Positions 19,402 through 27,960 of a stretch of 42,448 nucleotides of DNA are shown here, one piece after another. Position 1 is the stretch's first letter; the number at the start of each line of letters is the position of its first letter. Source of the DNA: Holophagaceae bacterium (GTDB lineage: Bacteria; Acidobacteriota; Holophagae; Holophagales; Holophagaceae); contig JANYJQ010000182.1 of NCBI GenBank assembly GCA_025358435.1, positions 1 through 42,448 on the forward strand. Direction: 5' to 3'. The position numbers and the translations under genes are program-made. The notes below the pieces were generated by a model. That model made no database searches. It worked only from the letters and a program-made list of their open reading frames with translations, and was not told the origin of the DNA.

Positions 19402-19974
19402 CTATTTCTTCAGGGTTGGCGGGAAATTCATGAGCAGATCCCCCACAGCCTTGTTGATGGCTTCTTGGGCATCCTCAGGATTATCGAGGTTCGTAAGCGC
19501 GCCTTCTGCCGCCCCCTGCCAGACCAGCTGATTGGATCTGCTGTCCACGATTTCCAAAATGATGGTGCCTTCGCGGTACTGATGCACCTGGCTGGTGCTG
19601 AAGCGGGTTCCCATACCGTAGCCCCACTGCCGTCGTCCCCAGCCATAATCTCCGCCAATGCTGGTGGTGGTGCGGTATTTCTTGTTCTGATAGATAGGGT
19701 AGTAGGTCACCAGGAAATCCGGCTCGGCCACCGTCTCTTGCTTGAAACCCTTTGCTTCCAGGACTTTTTGAACTGAGGCCCTCACGCGCTTGTCCAATAG
19801 CGGATCAGTGCCGCTACCCTTGCCCTTGGCTCGTTTGGATGCAGCGTACCAATCGAAGCTCTTATAGCTTGCATAGGTGATCGTGGGATCGTAGTCGGTC
19901 TTGACCGTATAGCTTGAGCAGGCGGTAAATAGTGCCAGACCGAAAGCAGCCGCCATAATCTTTATTCGGTTCAT
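19402..19974 (-). CDS. DUF4136-type lipoprotein
   Basis: Lipobox ALFTACSS; YDPTITYASYKSFDWY...EPDFLVTYYPIYQNK...GTIILEIVDSRSNQLVWQGAAEGALT. Confidence 0.85.
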   Translation of the reverse strand: MNRIKIMAAAFGLALFTACSSYTVKTDYDPTITYASYKSFDWYAASKRAKGKGSGTDPLLDKRVRASVQKVLEAKGFKQETVAEPDFLVTYYPIYQNKKYRTTTSIGGDYGWGRRQWGYGMGTRFSTSQVHQYREGTIILEIVDSRSNQLVWQGAAEGALTNLDNPEDAQEAINKAVGDLLMNFPPTLKK

Positions 19975-20001
19975 GGAATCCTCCCGGCAGTAGGTCTCTA
20001 T

Positions 20002-21030
20002 CTATGGATGCTGTTCCTTCGGAAAGGTTGGGGGAGCTTCTGCTTTTACAGGAGATTCCAATTTCTCCACCCGGCCTTCCCGCCATACCATGAAGGCCCC
20101 CTCGAAGGCCCAGGGCAGGGCAATGCCATTGCCTTCCACTTCATGGGTATGGAAGTGGCCGGTGATGAAAGCGCCCGTCGAATGGGCCTTTGCCGCGTTG
20201 CGAAAAGCCTCCTGGGGAAACACCAGCTTATAGGCGCGGTTGGTGGTGCGCATCTGTCTCTCCAGCTTGGCCGCGATGATGGCGGCCAACTTGCCTGGCA
20301 TCAGGCGGAACAGCAGCCACATGGGTCCCGAACGGGAAATACGGTTCCACAATCGATACTGCCAATCCCGGGGGTTGATCATATCCCCGTGTTCGAAAAC
20401 CAGGTTCTCGCCTTCCAGGGGACACCCGACACCTTCCCCCATGAAGTCGAAGATTTCCGAGTGGCAATCCAGAAAAAATTCCCGATTGCCCATCCAAAGT
20501 CCCACCCACCTGCCAGCCCGCCGGCGCTCCCGCACCCAGGACATGAAACTTCGCTGCGCATCGGAGGTCATCCCAGGGAGTCCTACCCACACATCGAAAA
20601 CATCTCCCAGAAAGAGCCAATCTGCGTCCGGATGGATCCGCGTAGCCGCTTGAAGGCCCACCAGTTCATCGCTCCAGTGGGGATCCGCCACAAGGATCAA
20701 AGGCCTTTCTGGGTCTGGCCTTTTAGCTCTTCCGCGGCGCCACCCCCACGCCATGAGGCTGCGTGAACGCAGCCGGCCTAAAGTGATCATCGCCAATCCG
20801 ACTGCGGACCCCAGAACCATTAACAACCAAGTGCTCCATCCTCCCTGGCCCATGTGGCCGCGATCCAGGATCAACAGCGCGCCCAGGCTTGATAAGGCCA
20901 AGGTCACAAAAATGCTCCAGTGCCGACGGTAGGGAGGCAGATCCCTGCGTCTTTTCATAAGCAGAGACTCCGCTCCGGCGGCAAGAAGAAAGCCCGGCAT
21001 GAAGGAGATGAGAATTTCGATGCGAGTCAT
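20002..21030 (-). CDS. LpxH-like metallophosphoesterase (UDP-2,3-diacylglucosamine pyrophosphatase family) with N-terminal TM segments
   Basis: DPHWSDE, FLGDVFDVWVG, MGNREFFLDC, FEHGD, TGHFHTHE; hydrophobic N-terminus MTRIEILISFMPGFLLAAGAESLLM...WSIFVTLALSSLGALLILD...LLMVLGSAVGLAMITLG. Confidence 0.78.
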   Translation of the reverse strand: MTRIEILISFMPGFLLAAGAESLLMKRRRDLPPYRRHWSIFVTLALSSLGALLILDRGHMGQGGWSTWLLMVLGSAVGLAMITLGRLRSRSLMAWGWRRGRAKRPDPERPLILVADPHWSDELVGLQAATRIHPDADWLFLGDVFDVWVGLPGMTSDAQRSFMSWVRERRRAGRWVGLWMGNREFFLDCHSEIFDFMGEGVGCPLEGENLVFEHGDMINPRDWQYRLWNRISRSGPMWLLFRLMPGKLAAIIAAKLERQMRTTNRAYKLVFPQEAFRNAAKAHSTGAFITGHFHTHEVEGNGIALPWAFEGAFMVWREGRVEKLESPVKAEAPPTFPKEQHP

Positions 21031-21282
21031 GGCTCCATCCAAACACAGAGACCGGATCCTTCGCCAGAGCGCACACGGAAAGTAACACCCACCGGACCCT
21101 TGAAAAGCAGCTCGATTTTATGGATGGCATACCAGAGGAATGAGCCCATGCAAAACAACCCCGGGTTGCATGGCCATTTATCAATCGCTCCTAAGATCCC
21201 AATTGAAATTCAAGCGTGCACATTTCGGCGTTGCGTGAGACGCTGGAAGGTCACGTGTACCTTTAGCTATGCGCGAGGATCC

Positions 21283-23202
21283 ATGCCGCTTTCCCAGTAC
21301 AAATTGCTATCCAATTGCACCGACGAGCAGCTGCGCAGGATTTGCGAATATCGCAAGCTGCCCGTTCCCCAGCGTTGGGAGGAAGAGCCGGAGGGCCGCG
21401 TCCGGCTGCTGAAGACGATGGTCTTCCATCTCGAGGATTACGCACAGCTCTCCAACACCCTTGCGGACCTTGAAAGCAAGGATCTGCTCGTGCTCAAGCA
21501 CCTGGTGGAATCAGGCACCTTGCCTGCACCAGGCATGGAGTGCCATCTGGCCGACCTGGGGCTCATTCTCCCCAATATTGATGGTTGGGTGGTCGCGGAG
21601 CGCGTAGCCGACGCGCTAGCCGATTTCGACGACAGTTCCTTGAGCTTTCAGGGGGAGCCAGACGCGCTGCTGCAGACCGCTCCGCCATACGGCTTCTCCA
21701 TGGCGCTCACCTCCGTGCTGCTGCGTTGCGTGGTCGGCATCCGCGTGCTCAAGGGTGGTCTGCCGGCGAAAAAGGACCTCTCCCAGCTTCTCTCCCGCAA
21801 TGTCTTCTTGCAGGAAGACCGGGATGCCACGTTGCTTTTCACTCTGCTGCACCGTCTTGGATTCCTGTGGAGCCGCGAAGGCCGCGTGGACACATTGGTG
21901 CCAGCGGTGCTGATCCACCCCCCCAGGTGGGTGGCTGAGCGGGCCTTCGCCAGCCTGCTTGAGCACGACCTGACCTTGTGGGACATGCCCCCCGCCGAAG
22001 ACCGCCGGTTTTTCATGGAGCACCTGCTTGAGCGCCGTGGACAGGTGCTCTCCATCCAGCCCTTTCTCGCTTTTCTGAAAACCCTCCACTCGCTGGATGA
22101 AAGCCGCACCCGAACTTCATTTCTGCCCTTCCTGGGGCGCATGGGCCTGATCGCCATGGATGGGGCCCGCGAACATTTGAGTCTCACGGCCCACGGCGAG
22201 GCCTTGGCCCAGGAATATTTGCTTCGCGACCTGCGTGGCACCGATGCTCATTGGGCGCCGCTCATGACTGAACCGCCGTTGGTATTGCAGCCCACGCTGG
22301 AAGGTCTCACCCCCATGTTCCAGAACCCGCACCGTCTTCTCAAACTGGCGCAATTAGCCGAGGTCGAAGGCCTGGACACCATGGTCACCTTCCGCATCGG
22401 CCCTGATACCTTTGTGCGCGCCATGGATTTCGGACTCAGCCTTGACGACATCAAGCATCGTCTTGGAAATCGGACCGGCGATTCAAGTGCCGCCATGCCG
22501 ACAACGCTGCTTCAACTGCTGGATGACCTCGGCCAGCGTGTGGGTGAAGTGGAAGTCCAGCAGGGCAAACGCCTGATTCGGACCAGAACGGCCCATTTGG
22601 CCGATGAACTGCGCCTTCGCCCAGAGCTCATTCCCCTTAAACTCGTTCCTATTTCCGCCACCGTGCTGGAAGTCCAGGGCAACGGCAACGCCTTCGCCCT
22701 CTTGAAGGCCGCGGGCTATCTGCCCAAGCCAGGCCGGTTCCTGCCAGTGAGCCTGGATGAAGAAGAAGATCTATATCTTTGGTCCATGGCCTGCCTCTCC
22801 TTCGTGGATGAAAAAGGCATGAACCACCATCTGGAGCCAGTCCGCCAAATGGTCCGAGCCGCCTTGCAGAGGCTTCATGATGAAGACCCGAACCTCTTCC
22901 AGGAAGTTCAAAGACGAGTGCCCATGCTGCATCTGGGAGGTGGCAATCAGGCCGCAGAAGAGATGCGGCTCATCCTCGATTACGCTGCTGGCCGCAACCT
23001 CATGGTGGAACTCACCTACTTGCCGCCGGCCGCGCATCGCACTCAATTGCGCCGAGTCACCCCGCGCACCCTGGAAGGCGACCACCTTCAGGCCTTCTGC
23101 CATCTGCACCAAGAGGAAATGGCATTCCGCCTGACCCGCATCCAGGGCGCGCGCCTGCTCAATGAGCGAGGCTGGAACCCCGGTCAGGCACAAGCCGGGT
23201 GA
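21283..23202 (+). CDS. Helicase_C_3 (XPB/Ssl2-like N-terminal) domain protein with C-terminal WYL-like segment
   Basis: LVLQPTLEGLTPMFQNPHRLLKLAQLAEVEGLDTMVTFRIGPDTFVRAMDFGLSLDDIKHRLGNRTGDSSAAMPTTLLQLLDDLGQRVGEVEVQQGKRLIRT fits helicase_C_3; VELTYLPPAAHRTQLRRVTPRTLEGDHLQAFCHLHQEEMAFRLTRIQGARLL fits WYL. ATG at 21283 preferred over the track start at 20920. Confidence 0.65.
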   Translation: MPLSQYKLLSNCTDEQLRRICEYRKLPVPQRWEEEPEGRVRLLKTMVFHLEDYAQLSNTLADLESKDLLVLKHLVESGTLPAPGMECHLADLGLILPNIDGWVVAERVADALADFDDSSLSFQGEPDALLQTAPPYGFSMALTSVLLRCVVGIRVLKGGLPAKKDLSQLLSRNVFLQEDRDATLLFTLLHRLGFLWSREGRVDTLVPAVLIHPPRWVAERAFASLLEHDLTLWDMPPAEDRRFFMEHLLERRGQVLSIQPFLAFLKTLHSLDESRTRTSFLPFLGRMGLIAMDGAREHLSLTAHGEALAQEYLLRDLRGTDAHWAPLMTEPPLVLQPTLEGLTPMFQNPHRLLKLAQLAEVEGLDTMVTFRIGPDTFVRAMDFGLSLDDIKHRLGNRTGDSSAAMPTTLLQLLDDLGQRVGEVEVQQGKRLIRTRTAHLADELRLRPELIPLKLVPISATVLEVQGNGNAFALLKAAGYLPKPGRFLPVSLDEEEDLYLWSMACLSFVDEKGMNHHLEPVRQMVRAALQRLHDEDPNLFQEVQRRVPMLHLGGGNQAAEEMRLILDYAAGRNLMVELTYLPPAAHRTQLRRVTPRTLEGDHLQAFCHLHQEEMAFRLTRIQGARLLNERGWNPGQAQAG

Positions 23203-23213
23203 AGGTCGAATGC

Positions 23214-23242
23214 AAAAGGCCCCGGTTCCCGGGGCCTTTTTT
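23214..23242. terminator. Bidirectional rho-independent terminator
   Basis: aaaa-ggccccgg-ttc-ccggggcc-tttttt: perfect 8 bp GC stem with A and T tracts, between convergent genes. Confidence 0.88.
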
Positions 23243-23263
23243 CATGACCTGTGCCCTTGTGGA

Positions 23264-23863
23264 CTACTGCGCCTTGACACGATCCTGAGTGGCTGGTGGG
23301 AGAACCAAGGGCTGTTTCACTTCGATGACCGGATAGTCGGATCTGGCAGGCTTGTTCGGTGTGAAAGTCGTCGTGCCAGTGGCCCTGCGATCCCTGGTGG
23401 AAGCTACCTTGGCCGCTGAATCAGGGACAGAGGAGGCGGTTCCTTTTTGGGAAACCGCGCGGCCATCGCGATCACGGCTCACTTGGGCCTGTGAGGATTC
23501 ATTGGCCCGCTCGGACTTGCTCTTTTCAGCAGCGGTGACCGCAGCAGCGGCCGCAGCCCGGTCCGCACGCGTCTTCTGATTGAAACCCCAGGCGCCTAGG
23601 GCGCCAAACCCAGAGATGATAAGGGCCACAGGAAGGCCCGCAGCCAGCAACATGCGCATGGGCCTATTGCGGGCGGTGTTGCGGCGGCGCATGGCTTCGG
23701 CACGAAGGTTGTCGGCGAGCTTCACCATCTCAGGTGTTGGTTTCGCGTCGAAGAAATTCGATTCGAAGCTGCTGCCGGGCAAACCCACGAGGCCCCGCAG
23801 TTCTGCACGCAGTTCGCGGTCTTCGTTGGATTCTTCTTTGTGGGCGGGATCAAGCCAGGGCAT
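23264..23863 (-). CDS. Single-pass membrane protein, putative anti-sigma / sigma-associated protein
   Basis: Overlaps the ECF sigma gene by 14 bp; one TM (MLLAAGLPVALIISGFGALGAWGF) and charged Ala-rich C-terminal region. Confidence 0.6.
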   Translation of the reverse strand: MPWLDPAHKEESNEDRELRAELRGLVGLPGSSFESNFFDAKPTPEMVKLADNLRAEAMRRRNTARNRPMRMLLAAGLPVALIISGFGALGAWGFNQKTRADRAAAAAAVTAAEKSKSERANESSQAQVSRDRDGRAVSQKGTASSVPDSAAKVASTRDRRATGTTTFTPNKPARSDYPVIEVKQPLVLPPATQDRVKAQ

Positions 23864-24401
23864 GGATGCCTCCGGGGTTCAATTGGTCTTTGAGCTGGGC
23901 CTTGGCTCTATGAATGCGGGTCTTCACGGTTGCCTCAGGGATGCTGAGGATGTCGGAGATCTCACGGATGGAAAGGCCTTCAACCACGAAGAGCCATAGG
24001 GCTTCGCGGAATGTGGGGGACAGGGTGCGCATCCGTTCCCGGATTTCCCGGTTCAAGAGCTGGTCCTCGGCGTCCGCGGACCGGCCGGGCTCCATGACCA
24101 CCTCAAGGCTGAGGTTCTGGTTCTTCATGGGGCGGCGTTCGGTGAGGGCCAGGGTCCTCACGGTGCCGTAGAGGAAAGCGGTGGGGTGTTCCACAGCCAC
24201 CTGCCGCTGCATCAGGATGACAAAGGCTTCCTGGGCGATATCCTCGGGGTAGACGGCGCCAAAACGGCGGCCATAATTCACCAGCCGGGGATAGAGCTCA
24301 GAGAAGGCGCTGTAATAATCCGCGGAAGTCCCGAATGGGGAATTTTCGGCCAGGTGGCCGCTGGGCTTTAGTTGTTCTATTGGTTCGTTGGGGCTTTGCA
24401 T
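23850..24401 (-). CDS. ECF RNA polymerase sigma factor (sigma-70 family)
   Basis: Region 2 YSAFSELYPRLVNYGRRFGAVYPEDIAQEAFVILMQR, region 4 LSPTFREALWLFVVEGLSIREISDILSIPEATVKTRIHRAKAQLKDQL. Confidence 0.9.
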   Translation of the reverse strand: MQSPNEPIEQLKPSGHLAENSPFGTSADYYSAFSELYPRLVNYGRRFGAVYPEDIAQEAFVILMQRQVAVEHPTAFLYGTVRTLALTERRPMKNQNLSLEVVMEPGRSADAEDQLLNREIRERMRTLSPTFREALWLFVVEGLSIREISDILSIPEATVKTRIHRAKAQLKDQLNPGGIHALA

Positions 24402-24488
24402 GCGTCGCTCCGAGGCTTGGATGCCCGGGCGGGAAAGAAGGTTCCCGAAGGGGCCCTGGTCTGAGTCCCATTTGGATAGTCTAGAACC

Positions 24489-25346
24489 ATGGGCCCGATC
24501 CAGCAGCCAAATCCATTCAAACCCTGGGCCGACACCCTCCGGGAGCTGGGTGTCATGGGCCTGGTCCGGGAATCGGTGCCGGTGGAAGCATCAGCGCTGG
24601 CCCCGCCCCAACTGGTCCCGTCCCTTCCAGCGGAATCCCCTGCGCCTGTACCCCTTCCTGTCCCTCGCCGTGCCCTTGCGGCAGCAAAGCCGCCGGTCAC
24701 CCGGCCTGCCACGGTTCCGGGCTACACGCCTCCGGATGATCCGGTAGGAAATCCGCCTGCCGATATCTGGGCTTCCGCTCCAGACCTGGCTTCATTGGCG
24801 GATTGCACCAAAGGCTGCCTGGCTTGCCCGCTCGGGCCTGGACGCTTCCGTTTCGTCTTCGGAGAAGGAAATCCGAAGGCCCGGCTCATGTTCATTGGGG
24901 AAGGCCCCGGTAAAGACGAGGACCAACAGGGGCGCCCTTTTGTGGGCAAGGCCGGGGAATTGCTGGACAAGATGATCGGAGGCATGGGGTTCAAACGGGA
25001 CCAGGTCTACATTGCCAACGTGGTGAAGTGCCGGCCCCCGGATAATCGCACGCCCACGCCGCAGGAATCCCAGACCTGCCTGGGGTACCTGAAACGGCAG
25101 ATCGAGCTCATCGACCCAAGTGTCATCGTGACGTTGGGAGCCACTCCGTTGAAAGAGCTCCTGGGAGTTCAAGTCGGCATCACCAAAGTCAGAGGATGCT
25201 GGCAAAGGCTGGATCTGGGAAGGGCTATCCCGGTCATGCCGACCTTCCATCCAGCCTATGTCTTGCGCCAGTACACCGATGAAGTCCGTCGTGCGGTCTG
25301 GTCGGATCTGAAAGCCGCGCGGGCTTGGCTGGAAGAGCATCCCTGA
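24489..25346 (+). CDS. Uracil-DNA glycosylase, family 4-type (4Fe-4S)
   Basis: CTKGCLACPLG, FIGEGPGKDEDQQGRPFVGKAGELLDKMI, YIANVVKCRPPDNRTPTPQE, PTFHPAYVLR. Confidence 0.92.
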   Translation: MGPIQQPNPFKPWADTLRELGVMGLVRESVPVEASALAPPQLVPSLPAESPAPVPLPVPRRALAAAKPPVTRPATVPGYTPPDDPVGNPPADIWASAPDLASLADCTKGCLACPLGPGRFRFVFGEGNPKARLMFIGEGPGKDEDQQGRPFVGKAGELLDKMIGGMGFKRDQVYIANVVKCRPPDNRTPTPQESQTCLGYLKRQIELIDPSVIVTLGATPLKELLGVQVGITKVRGCWQRLDLGRAIPVMPTFHPAYVLRQYTDEVRRAVWSDLKAARAWLEEHP

Positions 25347-25368
25347 ATGTTTTGTTCGGATGCTTTAA

Positions 25369-25446
25369 GCCGTCCTTCGTCCGGCATAAGCGTGCGTAAC
25401 GAACCTAACCAGAAAAACGCTGGTTAGGTTGGTAACGCTCGCTAAG
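25369..25446 (+). repeat. Structured intergenic repeat, copy A
   Basis: gccgtccttcgtccggCATAAGCGtGCGTAACGaacctaaccag-aaaaacg-ctggttaggttgGTAACGCTCGCTAAgc; perfect 11 bp stem (25402-25412 / 25420-25430) with a 7 nt loop. Confidence 0.8.
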
Positions 25447-25466
25447 CTTGGGTAGAGGATTCTCCA

Positions 25467-26834
25467 ATGCGCCTGTTCAGTTTCTTGATGGTCGTGCTCA
25501 TCGGTGCCGTGCTGGTGCTGCTTTCCAACCTGTACGTCACCAATTCCTCGCTTTTCAACCATGAAATGATCCTTTACGGCGACACGAAGATCCGCGTCTG
25601 GGTTTTCACGCTCGTCGTGCTCGCCGTGGGCTTTCTCATCAATCTGATCTACAACGGCTACGCCGCCCTCAGGGATATGGTGAAGGGACTGAATGCATCG
25701 GCCGCGACCCGCATGGGCCGCCGTCTCTCGAGCCGCCTTTCCGATGCCCGGACACTGATCGCCCACGGTCTGCTCTCCAAGGCCAAGTTAATGCTGGAAG
25801 AGATGTATGCCGATCATCCCGAGCATGTAGGCACGGCGATGCTCTACGGAGACGTGCTGCTGAAGAGCGGGGACGGTGAGGCCGCGGCCAAACATTTCGA
25901 GAAATTCTGCGTGAAGCACCCGGAACACGTGGAAGCACGCTACCAATTGGCAGAAGCCCTGCTGGCCTCGCGCAATTCAGATGGCGCCAAGGGTGTGCTG
26001 AAAAAAATAGTTTCCAGCGCGCCCAAGCAGGCATTGCGGGCTCTGCGCCGCCTGAGAGCTCTGCACACCGAATCTCAGCATTGGGAAGAGGCCCTGGAAA
26101 TGCATAAAAAACTGGCCTCCCATTTTTCAAGCGAACTCAGCGCGGGGGAAAAAGCTCAAGGAATGGCCCTGGCCTACCAGGTCGGGCTGCTGAAAGTGGA
26201 TGCGGACCAGTACAAGGACGCCGCGCAAGCCTTCCAGCAAGTGGTGAAGGACGACCCCAACTTCATCCCTGCCTATTTGTCCCTGGGCCGATGCCGCATC
26301 CTGCAGGACCAGGAAGACCAGGGCCTGGAAATCTGGGTGGAGGGTTTCCGAAGCACCGGCGAAGGCGCCTTCCTGCAAGAGATCGAGGATTATTTCATCC
26401 AGAGCGGGCGGCCTGAAGAGGGCCTGGCAGTGTTGCGCCGCATTTCCGCCACCAGCGAACATGCTGTTCTCGCAAAATTCTTCCTAGGCAAGATGCTCTA
26501 CCGATTGGAAATCCTGGATGAAGCGCTGGAACAATTCCTCGAGGTGCGCAGCCAGGTGGTCTATTCGCCCATCCTGTACTTCTACATGGCGAAGATCCAC
26601 AGCCGCCGTGGACGCCTGGATGCAGCGCTGAATGAATACCGTCAATTGCTTCGCAACCTGGGTGTGCTGAAATTGCGCTTCGAGTGCGGCGTTTGCGGCC
26701 ACCGCACCACCGATTACACCGATCGCTGCGAGCATTGCTCCGCTTGGAACAGCAGCCACTTCCTGTTCAAGGAAAATGAAATGCCAGAAGCCCCGTTGCG
26801 CGGGGAAAGCGGGCAATGGATCACGATGGGGTGA
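25467..26834 (+). CDS. LapB/YciM-like tetratricopeptide protein with C-terminal rubredoxin-like metal-binding knuckles
   Basis: N-terminal TM segments, TPRs, C-terminal RFECGVCGHRTTDYTDRCEHCSAWNSSHF (CxxC...CxxC). Confidence 0.82.
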   Translation: MRLFSFLMVVLIGAVLVLLSNLYVTNSSLFNHEMILYGDTKIRVWVFTLVVLAVGFLINLIYNGYAALRDMVKGLNASAATRMGRRLSSRLSDARTLIAHGLLSKAKLMLEEMYADHPEHVGTAMLYGDVLLKSGDGEAAAKHFEKFCVKHPEHVEARYQLAEALLASRNSDGAKGVLKKIVSSAPKQALRALRRLRALHTESQHWEEALEMHKKLASHFSSELSAGEKAQGMALAYQVGLLKVDADQYKDAAQAFQQVVKDDPNFIPAYLSLGRCRILQDQEDQGLEIWVEGFRSTGEGAFLQEIEDYFIQSGRPEEGLAVLRRISATSEHAVLAKFFLGKMLYRLEILDEALEQFLEVRSQVVYSPILYFYMAKIHSRRGRLDAALNEYRQLLRNLGVLKLRFECGVCGHRTTDYTDRCEHCSAWNSSHFLFKENEMPEAPLRGESGQWITMG

Positions 26835-26844
26835 TCCAGGTATA

Positions 26845-26914
26845 AGGTGCGAGGTATGAGGGGTGCGCCTTCGGCCACCACCTTATTGAACTTCGCCCCT
26901 CATACCTCGCACCT
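26845..26914. repeat. Perfect 19 bp inverted repeat between convergent genes
   Basis: aggtgcgaggtatgagggg (26845-26863) and cccctcatacctcgcacct (26896-26914), 32 nt spacer; the right arm touches the stop codon of the minus-strand gene. Confidence 0.9.
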
Positions 26915-27897
26915 CACTGCGAAGCTGGCCAGCGGACGGTGTAGATCATCCGCTCCATGGCGCGTGAATAGGGTGTCCAGTGGTTCTCACCGGCTTCCTT
27001 GATCCCGCGGAACATGGCCTCCAGTTTGCCGTCGAGATCATCAAGGTAATGGACGAGCAGGGCTTCGGGGGTTTTGGGCAGCACGGGACTGCCGAACTCC
27101 AGTTTCCCGTGGTGGCTCAACACGATGTGCAGCAATTGCACCCGCAACTCTTCAGGGAATGCCTTGATTTTCGCGGCTTCGCGGTTGATCCACTCGCATT
27201 CCATGGAGATGTGGCCGATGAGATTGCCTTCATCGGTATACCCGAAACTGCGCTGATAGCTGAGTTCTGCGGTCTTGCCCACATCATGCAGGAACACGCC
27301 CGCCAGCACGAGGTCCCGATTCATCTGCCTGTAGTGGCCGCAGGCCTTCTCGGCCATGGAGAGGATGGAAAGCGTATGTTCCAGAAGGCCGCCCAGGTAG
27401 ACATGGTGCATGCCTTTTGCCGCGGGAGCTTTGGAGAATGCGTCGCGCAAGGCGGCGTCGCCAACAAAGAGCGCGGTGAGGAGTTGCCGGATCCAGGGAT
27501 CATGCACCGAGGAGATGATGCCATCCATCTCGGCCAGCATTTCGGCGACTGGACGCGAGCTCACCGGAAAAAACCTTGATAAGTCCCCTACTTCGGAATC
27601 CGGCGCATAGCGCACCTTGTCGAGCTTGATCTGGGTGCGGCCGTTGTAGTTCGAGATGGAACCCTTCACTTTGAGAAAGGCATCCGCGGTGATGCTTTCC
27701 ATGTCTCCTTCGATGGCCCGAACATCCCAGAGAAAGCCCTTAAGATCGCCTGAGGCATCCGACAGCTTCAATTCCAGGTATTCAGAACCTTTCGTGCTGA
27801 TCTTGAAAGCAGCTTCCTGGGCCAACAAAAATCCGACGAAGGCATCGCCCTCTTTCAGCGTGCGCAGGAGTGGCTGATCGGAGGTTGGGGAGGTCAA
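26914..27897 (-). CDS. YhaM-like 3'-5' exoribonuclease: OB-fold + HD domain
   Basis: N-terminal OB-fold-like segment; HHVYLGGLLEHTLSILSMAEKACGHY...LVLAGVFLHDVGKTAEL...LSHHGKLEFGSPVLPKTPEALLVHYLDDLDGKLEAM. Confidence 0.85.
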   Translation of the reverse strand: MTSPTSDQPLLRTLKEGDAFVGFLLAQEAAFKISTKGSEYLELKLSDASGDLKGFLWDVRAIEGDMESITADAFLKVKGSISNYNGRTQIKLDKVRYAPDSEVGDLSRFFPVSSRPVAEMLAEMDGIISSVHDPWIRQLLTALFVGDAALRDAFSKAPAAKGMHHVYLGGLLEHTLSILSMAEKACGHYRQMNRDLVLAGVFLHDVGKTAELSYQRSFGYTDEGNLIGHISMECEWINREAAKIKAFPEELRVQLLHIVLSHHGKLEFGSPVLPKTPEALLVHYLDDLDGKLEAMFRGIKEAGENHWTPYSRAMERMIYTVRWPASQ

Positions 27898-27960
27898 GGG
27901 TTTCTCCTGCTGAAATCAACGTTCAGGAAATCATAACTCGTTCAATTGGCTGGCGGCCGG

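Noticed and set aside
25402-25430. Possible integron attC site (CCTAAC...GTTAGG)
   Set aside because: Arms resemble attC core ends, but the element is too short, lacks the double-core architecture, no integrase or cassettes are present, and sister copies replace the arm sequence with CCTCGGCC.
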